From Pseudomonadota bacterium (GTDB lineage: Bacteria; Pseudomonadota; Alphaproteobacteria; Sphingomonadales; Sphingomonadaceae), in the NCBI GenBank assembly GCA_023387085.1, contig JAEWIL010000050.1, positions 1-12,092 of the forward strand: a DNA stretch of 12,092 nucleotides. Reading direction: 5' to 3'. Made by a program: the position numbers and the translations under genes. The notes below the pieces were generated by a model. It did no database searches. It was not told the origin of the DNA and saw nothing but the letters and a program-made list of their open reading frames with translations. Below, in pieces: positions 6,718 to 12,092 of the stretch (position 1 is its first letter; every line of letters begins with the position of its first letter).

Positions 6718-7965
6718 ATGCACAAAATGACCGAATCCGCGCAGCGGTCCGGCATGCCCGGCAACCGCGAAATGGTGTTCATGATGGCGATGGTCATGGC
6801 GCTGAATGCGCTCGCCATCGATTCGATGCTGCCCGCGCTTCCCGCGATGGGAAACGGGCTCGGCGTCGCGGTAGCGAACGATCGCCAGTATATCATCTCG
6901 ATCTATCTTTTCGGTATTGGCGCGGGATCGCTGGTCTATGGTCCGCTGTCCGACCGGTTCGGACGCAAAGGCGTGCTGGTGCCCGCGCTGTTCGCCTATG
7001 TGGCATTCTCGATCGGCTGCGGCCTCGCGAACAGCTTTCCGTTGCTCCTTGCGCTGCGCTTCGGACACGGGCTGGTCAGTGCCGCGCTGGGCGTCATCGT
7101 CGTTGCGGTGATCCGCGACCTCTTTTCGGGCGATGCGATGGCGAAGCGGCTGTCGATGATCTTCCTCGTCTTCATGATCGTTCCCGCAATCGCGCCGACC
7201 ATGGGCGCGGGAATAACCGCCGTTGCGAGTTGGCGCGCGATCTTCATCGTGCTGGCGGTCATGGGCGTGGTGATGCTGCTCTGGCTGCGCCGTTTGCCAG
7301 AGACGCTTCACCCGGAGGATGTGCGCCCGCTGGACCTCAGGACGATGGCGGCAGGCTGGGCGACCGTGACGCGGCACCGCCGCGCCGCCGGCTACATGGT
7401 CGCTTCGGGCATGATGCAGGGCGCGCTTTACGGTTATTTGAACTCGAGCGAGCAGATCATCGCCGACATCTTCGATGCGCGCAGCTGGTTTCCGCTGGTG
7501 TTCGCGTGCGTGGCCTTGGGGATCGCGACCGCCAATTTCTCCAACGCCGCGATCGTCGAGCGCTTCGGTGCGCGGCGGGTTTCGCAGAGCGCGACCTTCG
7601 CGTTCCTTGTAACGTCGATCCTCCAGATACTCATCGCGGTAAGCGGTGCCGAAACCTTGTGGATGTTCACCGCGCTGATGATGGTCAATGTCGGCCTGAT
7701 CGGATTCATCGGCAGCAATTTCGGGTCGATTGCGATGGAGGATTTCGGTCATATGGCCGGTGTCGCCTCCTCCTATCAGAGCTTTGCCAAGACGCTGCTC
7801 GCGGCGACGGTCGGCGCGTTGATCGGCCAGCTTTACGACGGCACGACGTTGCCGCTCGCCTATGCGTTTCTCGTCTCCGGCCTGGTCGGGCTGGTGCTGG
7901 TCTTCTGGGCCGAGCGCGGCAAGCTGTTCACACGGCCCGGAACGGCACCGAAGTCGCCCTATTGA
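6718..7965 (+). CDS. MFS multidrug exporter, Bcr/CflA type
   Basis: An inner-membrane major facilitator superfamily transporter (415 residues, about 12 helices), most like the Bcr/CflA drug:proton antiporters that export compounds such as bicyclomycin or chloramphenicol analogues. Seen: a first helix with the family-typical acidic residue (ALAIDSMLPALPAM, 31-44, D35), the conserved motif A in the loop between helices 2 and 3 (GPLSDRFGRK, 75-84), a central cytoplasmic loop (about 188-220), and a second half with SSEQIIADIF and MSF-like packing helices rich in Gly and Ala. The C-terminus is short and hydrophilic. The start is taken as ATG 6718; ATG 6727 would remove three residues, and neither has a clear Shine-Dalgarno. 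It follows the degP terminator on the same strand and has no obvious co-transcribed partner or regulator here. Substrate cannot be told from sequence. Confidence 0.9.
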   Translation: MHKMTESAQRSGMPGNREMVFMMAMVMALNALAIDSMLPALPAMGNGLGVAVANDRQYIISIYLFGIGAGSLVYGPLSDRFGRKGVLVPALFAYVAFSIGCGLANSFPLLLALRFGHGLVSAALGVIVVAVIRDLFSGDAMAKRLSMIFLVFMIVPAIAPTMGAGITAVASWRAIFIVLAVMGVVMLLWLRRLPETLHPEDVRPLDLRTMAAGWATVTRHRRAAGYMVASGMMQGALYGYLNSSEQIIADIFDARSWFPLVFACVALGIATANFSNAAIVERFGARRVSQSATFAFLVTSILQILIAVSGAETLWMFTALMMVNVGLIGFIGSNFGSIAMEDFGHMAGVASSYQSFAKTLLAATVGALIGQLYDGTTLPLAYAFLVSGLVGLVLVFWAERGKLFTRPGTAPKSPY

Positions 7966-8210
7966 GCCTCGGCGCCGGTTTCGACCCCTTCCTGCTCGTT
8001 ACCGCGGATCAGCCTTGACCTGCTTCTTTCCTTCGGCGGAAAGGCGAGGTCGCGGTCTGCGGCCGCGGCAAGGCGCCGCGATGCTTTGACACTCCTCTCG
8101 GCCCAAAGCGGCGGACGCAATGGGCTGAACTTTCCGCCTTTCGGAAATCGCGGCCGCGATGATCAACGCAGGCGTGCCGGCCAACCCTCCCCAACGGTCG
8201 CTTTGCCGCC
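7966..8210. other. Intergenic stretch between convergent genes, no gene recognised
   Basis: About 245 bases between the ends of the MFS gene and the permease terminator. I see no credible coding frame with a start signal. It holds small GC-rich dyads: CTTTCC (8026-8031) with GGAAAG (8038-8043), and a perfect 14-base palindrome ATCGCGGCCGCGAT (8147-8160). None has a T-tract, so a proper intrinsic terminator for the MFS gene on the plus strand is not evident before the shared one at 8216-8245. Confidence 0.5.
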
Positions 8211-8245
8211 AAAAAGAAAGGGGGCCGCAGCCCCCTTTCCGTTTT
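8211..8245 (-). terminator. Intrinsic terminator of the amino acid permease gene, possibly bidirectional
   Basis: A perfect 10-bp inverted repeat, GAAAGGGGGC (8216-8225) and GCCCCCTTTC (8230-8239), with a four-base loop. Read on the minus strand it is followed at once by five T residues (complement of 8211-8215) and begins five bases after the permease stop codon, a textbook layout. On the plus strand it is followed by CGTTTTAA, so it may also stop readthrough from the MFS gene that converges on it. Confidence 0.85.
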
Positions 8246-9791
8246 AACTGAACGACGGCGCCGGCGGGACCGGCGGCGGCGGGGCGTCGGGATCGTCTTC
8301 GTGAACCTCGACATGGCCGAGGCCGACGTGGCTGCGCGAGCGGCTGTAACCGAAATAGACGAGCAGACCGACGGCGGCCCAGATCAGGAAGAGGATGATG
8401 CTCTTGTGATCGAGGCTGACGAACAGATAGAGGCAGCCGAGGATCGCGATCGGCGCGGTGATCCACACCAGCGGGGTACGGAACGGCCGGTGGCGGTTCG
8501 GTTCGGTCTTGCGGATCACCATCACCGCGATCGAAACCGCGGCAAAGGCGAACAATGTTCCCGAGTTCGAGATGTTCGCGAGCTGCCCGACCGGGAAGAA
8601 CGCGGCGAACAGCGCGACGGCGATGCCGGTGATGATCGTGATGACGTGCGGCGTGTTATATTGCGGATGGATCTTCGAGAAGGCGGCGGGAAGCAGGCCG
8701 TCGCGGCTCATCACGAAGAAGATGCGGGTCTGGCCGAACATCATCATCAAGATGACCGAGGGCAGCGCCAGGCCGGCGGCGAGACCGAGCAGATTGCCGA
8801 TCTGCGGCCAGCCGATTTCGCGCAGCGTGAAGGCCAGCGCTTCCTTCGAACAGACGACATCCTTCATGCCTTCGGCGGCACGCGTCGCGCACTGCGCGGC
8901 CAGCTCGCGGCTGCCGGGGTCGAGCACCGCGCCTGCGGCATCGACGACCGGTTGCGAGCTGAGGCCCGGCGCACCGATGACGCCGGCTGCCACGAGCAGA
9001 TAGAAGATGGTGCAGATCGCAAGGCTGCCGATCAGCCCGATCGGCATATTGCGCTGCGGGTTCTTGGTTTCTTCCGCCGCGGTCGAAACCGCGTCGAAGC
9101 CCACATAGGCGAAGAAGATCGACGCCGCGGCCATCGAGATGCCGATGAAGCCGGTGGGCGCGAAGGGCGAGAATTGTTCGCTGTTCATCACCGGCACGGC
9201 GAGGATGATGAAGACGGTGAGCGCGGTCACCTTGATCGCGACGAGGATAGCATTGACGGTGGCGCTTTCCTTGGTGCCGATGACCAGCAGCCAGGTCACC
9301 AGGCCCGCGAGGGCCATCGCGGGCAGGTTGATCGCGCCGCCATCGAACGGCCCCGCGACCAGAGTGTCAGGTATGTCGATACTCAGCGTATGTTCGAGCA
9401 GGCCGACGACATAACCTGACCAGCCGACCGAAACCGCGCCGGCCGCGACCGCATATTCGAGGATCAGCGCCCAGCCGACCATCCATGCGATCAGCTCGCC
9501 CATCACGGCATAGCTATAGGTATAGGCCGAACCCGAAACGGGGACCATGGCCGCCATTTCGGCGTAACACAGCGCCGCGAAAGCGCAGACGAAGCCGGCG
9601 ATGATGAAGCTGACCATCATGCCCGGGCCGGCCTTTTGCGCGGCCTCGGCGGTCAGGACGAAAATACCGGTGCCGATGACGGCGCCGATGCCGAGCATCG
9701 TAAGCTGGAACGCACCGAGCGATCGGTGCAGCGACTTTTTCTCGGCGGTGGCCAAGATGGCGTCGAGCGATTTGACGCGACCAAATATCAT
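8244..9791 (-). CDS. APC-superfamily amino acid permease, cationic amino acid transporter type
   Basis: An inner-membrane amino acid transporter of 515 residues with about 12 predicted helices, in the APC superfamily and closest in style to the CAT/YfnA branch. Seen: the helix-1 substrate-binding signature GAVIGTGIF (36-44), the AGPGMMVSFIIAG segment of helix 2 (54-66), EMAAMVPVSGSAYTYSY (78-94), the FFAYVGFDAVSTAAEETKNP region (226-245), and MSRDGLLPAAFSKIHPQYNTP (361-381), all hallmarks of this branch. An unusual loop at about 273-330 carries C301 and C314 and is probably extracytoplasmic. The C-terminal tail after residue 482 is hydrophilic, acidic and proline-rich (PPPPVPPAP). The ATG at 9791 is supported by AAAGGGGA eight bases upstream; the frame stays open further up but that stretch is not protein-like. 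It lies 101 bases after pbpC on the same strand and has its own terminator. The substrate is unproven. Confidence 0.9.
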   Translation of the reverse strand: MIFGRVKSLDAILATAEKKSLHRSLGAFQLTMLGIGAVIGTGIFVLTAEAAQKAGPGMMVSFIIAGFVCAFAALCYAEMAAMVPVSGSAYTYSYAVMGELIAWMVGWALILEYAVAAGAVSVGWSGYVVGLLEHTLSIDIPDTLVAGPFDGGAINLPAMALAGLVTWLLVIGTKESATVNAILVAIKVTALTVFIILAVPVMNSEQFSPFAPTGFIGISMAAASIFFAYVGFDAVSTAAEETKNPQRNMPIGLIGSLAICTIFYLLVAAGVIGAPGLSSQPVVDAAGAVLDPGSRELAAQCATRAAEGMKDVVCSKEALAFTLREIGWPQIGNLLGLAAGLALPSVILMMMFGQTRIFFVMSRDGLLPAAFSKIHPQYNTPHVITIITGIAVALFAAFFPVGQLANISNSGTLFAFAAVSIAVMVIRKTEPNRHRPFRTPLVWITAPIAILGCLYLFVSLDHKSIILFLIWAAVGLLVYFGYSRSRSHVGLGHVEVHEDDPDAPPPPVPPAPSFS

Positions 9792-9823
9792 CCAAAATTC
9801 CCCTTTGGGGCCCGGTACGGGCC
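9792..9823 (-). promoter_or_regulatory. Permease 5' leader with a hairpin over the ribosome-binding site
   Basis: On the minus strand the Shine-Dalgarno GGGG (9803-9800) can pair with CCCC (9810-9807) across an AAA loop. Just upstream, GGCCCG (9823-9818) pairs with CGGGCC (9814-9809) across a three-base loop. The two stems share bases 9809-9810, so both cannot form completely at once. This is an arrangement that could gate translation of the permease. The complementarity is seen directly; a regulatory role is inferred and no known riboswitch or leader-peptide pattern is recognised. Confidence 0.35.
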
Positions 9824-9828
9824 TTCTC

Positions 9829-9861
9829 CTGGCGGGAGAGAGTAAACGCTCCTCCCGCCAG
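9829..9861. repeat. Perfect 10-bp inverted repeat between pbpC and the permease
   Basis: CTGGCGGGAG (9829-9838) and CTCCCGCCAG (9852-9861) form a perfect 10-bp stem around a 13-base loop. Neither strand has a T-tract after it, so it is not a standard intrinsic terminator. It could be an mRNA processing or stabilising structure between the two genes, a protein-binding dyad, or a dispersed repeat. Confidence 0.6.
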
Positions 9862-9892
9862 CGCAACTTAATTTCGTGCGGGGGAGCGCAGC

Positions 9893-12019
9893 TTATCGTA
9901 CCGTAAACCGGACGCGGTCGATCATCTGGCCGCCCGGGTCGACCAGCGTCAGCATATGGACGCCGGGGCGGGGAGGGATCTGGACCCCGGCATCGGCATC
10001 GCCGATCGTCTTCCGGTCGAGGATCAGGCGAAAGCCGGTCACTTCGCCGCTGACGATCACGCCCAGACTCTGTCGGTTAATCGGGATATCGGGATCGAGC
10101 GCGTAGACGCTGCCGCTGACCGGGCTGGTGATCCGCGGACGGCGCGCGACCTGCGGCGCGGCGGCCATCTCGGCCTGCGCGGTCCCCGCCATGAAATATT
10201 CGCGGCGCGGTGGCTCGCGCGTTCCGGGCAGCGCGATCTGGCGCATCTCGACGCCATCGGGCATCTTCGGCGGCTTGCCCGGACTGCCCGCGTGGAGCGC
10301 CATCATCACGTCGCGCCATACCGGCGCGGCGCCCGAGGTGCCCGAGACGGCGCGCATCGAATCGCCCTCCAGATTGCCGACCCAGACCGCGACGGTGTAG
10401 CGGTCGGTGAAGCCGATGCACCAATTGTCGCGCATGCCCTTCGACGTACCGGTTTTCGCGGCGGCCCAGAAGGGCAGGCGGAGCGCGCTGTCCTCGCCGA
10501 AGGCATCGGCGCGGGCGGAGGCGTCGGCGAGGATGTCGCCGACGATGAAGGCGGCAGCGGGATTGACGATCTGGCGCGGAAGTTGCCGAAGGTGCCGCGC
10601 AGCGTCGAAGCGGACTGGCGACCACTTTCCAAGATTTGCCAATGTTCTAAATGCGTTAGCTTGCTCTACCAGCGAAACTTCGGCCGAGCCCAGCGCGAGG
10701 CTGAAGCCATAATATTCGCCGTCCTCGACAAGGCCGTGATAGCCGAGGGCCCAGAGGCGGTCGCGGAACTCCTGGACGTCGTCGATGACGAGCGCACGGA
10801 CCGCCGGAACATTGAGCGACGAGGCGAGCGCGTTCCGTACGCTGACCGGCCCCTTGAAGCTGTGGTCGTAATTCTTGGGGACATACAGCCCCGACGCGGT
10901 ATCGAGCTGCACCGGGCTGTCGTCGAGGATCGATGCGGCGGTCAGCCAGCCATGCTCGATCACCTGCGCGTACAGATGCGGCTTCAATGTCGAGCCCGCC
11001 TGCCGCCGCGCGTTGGCGCCATCGACCGCGGCGGCGGTCGATTTGAGCCCGACACCGCCGACATAGGCGAGCACCTCGCCGGTGGCATTGTCGAGAACGA
11101 CTACGGCGCCGTCGCGCACGCGATCCGATCCGAGGCCCGCGAGCTGGCGGCGGAGCGCGACGATCGCAGCGATCTGGATGCGGCGGTCGATTGTCGTCAT
11201 CACCCGCTTGCCGGGCTTGTCGAGCAGCCGCGTCGCGAGATGCGGCGCGAGCGCGGGGTCGAAGCGCGCCGCCTGCTCGCCCGAAACGAGCGTCGCGGCC
11301 GCGGCGTCGATCGCGCCGCAGTCGGCCGCCTTGGCGATCCGGCAGGCCCGCTTGCCGAGGGTTTCGGCTTTCGCGGCGGGATTCGGCAGCAGGCCGGCGA
11401 ACAGCGCGGCGTCGGTGCGGTTCATTTCGGCCGGCCGCTTTCCGAACAGGCTCTGCGCACCCGCGCCGATGCCCTGCGCTTCGCCGCGCAAGGGCAGGAG
11501 ATTGAAATAGGCCTCGAGCATCTGCTCGTGCGTCCAGGTCGATGCCAGCGCCTGCGCCGCGCGCATCTGGCGGATCTTGGCCAACCAGCCGCGCTGGCCC
11601 GGCTGCGCCAGCTCGGGAGCGAGGAAAGCGGCGAGCTGCATCGGCAGCGTCGAGGCGCCGCGTGACTTGCCGCCGGTCCAGCGCGTCTTGACCGCGCTCG
11701 CGATCGCAAGCCAGTCCACCCCGCCGTGCGACCAGAAACGATGATCCTCGGCGGCGATGACGGTGTCGCGGACGGCGGGGCTGATGTCCTTCAGCGGCAC
11801 CCAGGCAAGGCGGCGGCGTTCGAAATTGACGCGTTCGCTGTCGAGCAGGCGGCCGTCGCGATCATAGAGCCACGCCTCGCTCGGCTTCCAGTCCGCGCGC
11901 ACGGCGGCGTAATCGGGCATTGCCGGCGGGCGCGTGAACAGGTGCGCGGTGGTGGTGAGGATCAGCGCGGCGAGCGCTGTCCACGCCAGCGCGTCGAACC
12001 AGCGGTGTTTGGCGGTCAT
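9893..12019 (-). CDS. pbpC: Penicillin-binding protein 1C (bifunctional peptidoglycan synthase)
   Basis: A class A penicillin-binding protein of 708 residues, anchored in the inner membrane with its enzymatic domains in the periplasm, where it polymerises glycan strands and may cross-link them. Seen: a membrane anchor (about 10-28), the GT51 glycosyltransferase motifs EDHRFWSHGG (E91 catalytic), GASTLPMQLA (121-130) and RGEAQGIGAGAQSLFGK (178-194), then a transpeptidase domain with the active-site tetrad STLK (S343, K346), SLN (401-403) and KTGT (522-525), and a C-terminal BiPBP_C-type domain (about 628-708). The YFNLLPLRG segment lacks the acidic residue of the PBP1b-type YLNEV motif, as in other PbpC proteins. 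C226 and C234 lie in the linker between domains and could form a disulfide. ATG 12019 gives the full anchor; its Shine-Dalgarno is weak. In many bacteria pbpC sits beside a yfhM-type alpha-2-macroglobulin gene; none is visible here, but the upstream side is cut off. Confidence 0.95.
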   Translation of the reverse strand: MTAKHRWFDALAWTALAALILTTTAHLFTRPPAMPDYAAVRADWKPSEAWLYDRDGRLLDSERVNFERRRLAWVPLKDISPAVRDTVIAAEDHRFWSHGGVDWLAIASAVKTRWTGGKSRGASTLPMQLAAFLAPELAQPGQRGWLAKIRQMRAAQALASTWTHEQMLEAYFNLLPLRGEAQGIGAGAQSLFGKRPAEMNRTDAALFAGLLPNPAAKAETLGKRACRIAKAADCGAIDAAAATLVSGEQAARFDPALAPHLATRLLDKPGKRVMTTIDRRIQIAAIVALRRQLAGLGSDRVRDGAVVVLDNATGEVLAYVGGVGLKSTAAAVDGANARRQAGSTLKPHLYAQVIEHGWLTAASILDDSPVQLDTASGLYVPKNYDHSFKGPVSVRNALASSLNVPAVRALVIDDVQEFRDRLWALGYHGLVEDGEYYGFSLALGSAEVSLVEQANAFRTLANLGKWSPVRFDAARHLRQLPRQIVNPAAAFIVGDILADASARADAFGEDSALRLPFWAAAKTGTSKGMRDNWCIGFTDRYTVAVWVGNLEGDSMRAVSGTSGAAPVWRDVMMALHAGSPGKPPKMPDGVEMRQIALPGTREPPRREYFMAGTAQAEMAAAPQVARRPRITSPVSGSVYALDPDIPINRQSLGVIVSGEVTGFRLILDRKTIGDADAGVQIPPRPGVHMLTLVDPGGQMIDRVRFTVR

Positions 12020-12040
12020 GGATGGGTCGGCCTAAACGAT

Positions 12041-12087
12041 CCTCCCCGTGCCGCAGGCATGGGGAGGGGGACCATCCGAAGGATGGT
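12041..12087. repeat. REP-like intergenic double-hairpin repeat
   Basis: Two hairpins in tandem at the window edge. The first pairs CCTCCCCGTGCC (12041-12052) with GGCATGGGGAGG (12056-12067) around GCA, a 12-bp stem with one G-T pair. The second pairs ACCATCC (12071-12077) with GGATGGT (12081-12087) around GAA. GC-rich double dyads of this style (CCTCCCC ... GGGGAGG then a short second stem) recur between genes in sphingomonad chromosomes as I know them. The element begins 21 bases upstream of the pbpC start codon and may continue beyond the window. Copy number cannot be judged from here. Confidence 0.6.
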
Positions 12088-12092
12088 GGAGG

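Noticed and set aside
6136..7752. A 538-codon minus-strand frame across the end of degP and the MFS gene
   Set aside because: It runs through the degP terminator and is rich in His, Arg and Asp with no domain; the plus-strand genes explain the region.
8301..9419. A 372-codon plus-strand frame rich in Asp, Arg, Glu and Gly
   Set aside because: It is antisense to the permease; the composition is what complementing hydrophobic codons produces.
9829..9861. Intrinsic terminator for pbpC
   Set aside because: The 10-bp stem is strong but no T-tract follows it on either strand, so it is listed only as an inverted repeat.
9956..11665. A 569-codon open frame on the plus strand, antisense to pbpC
   Set aside because: Its translation is an Arg/Ala/Gly/Asp-rich shadow with no family likeness, while the opposite strand encodes a complete PbpC with all motifs. 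High GC content keeps antisense frames open.

Overview
The window looks like chromosomal DNA of a high-GC alphaproteobacterium, most probably a sphingomonad (Sphingopyxis, Sphingomonas or a relative). This is inferred from the strong GC third-position bias, the protein styles (a Tat-exported isoquinoline 1-oxidoreductase-type molybdoenzyme, a long cationic amino acid permease, a PbpC with a C-terminal BiPBP_C-type domain) and a GC-rich hairpin repeat at the right edge of a kind I associate with sphingomonad intergenic regions. All genes look intact except the one cut by the left edge. I see no transposase, phage gene, tRNA, rRNA or CRISPR array.

Left block (1-2822, minus strand): mrp/apbC (Fe-S cluster carrier ATPase), a small YccU-type CoA-binding protein overlapping mrp by 17 bases, then, 43 bases on, the first 460 residues of a Tat-exported molybdopterin-binding oxidoreductase subunit. 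They read as one transcription unit running leftwards. The molybdoenzyme departs from the usual family motif in its second cofactor loop.

Central block (about 2823-6654, plus strand): a short divergent promoter region, then hflK and hflC (stop and start overlapping by one base), a 128-base gap carrying repeated GTTCA half-sites, and a DegP/Do periplasmic protease, closed by a probable terminator. hflK and hflC encode the two SPFH proteins that surround and modulate the FtsH protease. With DegP next door, the block is an envelope protein quality-control cluster. An MFS exporter of the Bcr/CflA type follows on the same strand (6718-7965).

Right block (8211-12019, minus strand): pbpC (penicillin-binding protein 1C) and, 101 bases downstream, a 12-TM-type APC amino acid permease that ends in a near-perfect intrinsic terminator. 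The gap between them holds three hairpins, one of which buries the permease ribosome-binding site.

Overall this is mostly ordinary core-genome sequence. I found no convincing new multi-gene system. The points most worth checking are the altered cofactor loop of the molybdoenzyme, the GTTCA array before degP, the competing hairpins before the permease, and the uncertain start of hflK.
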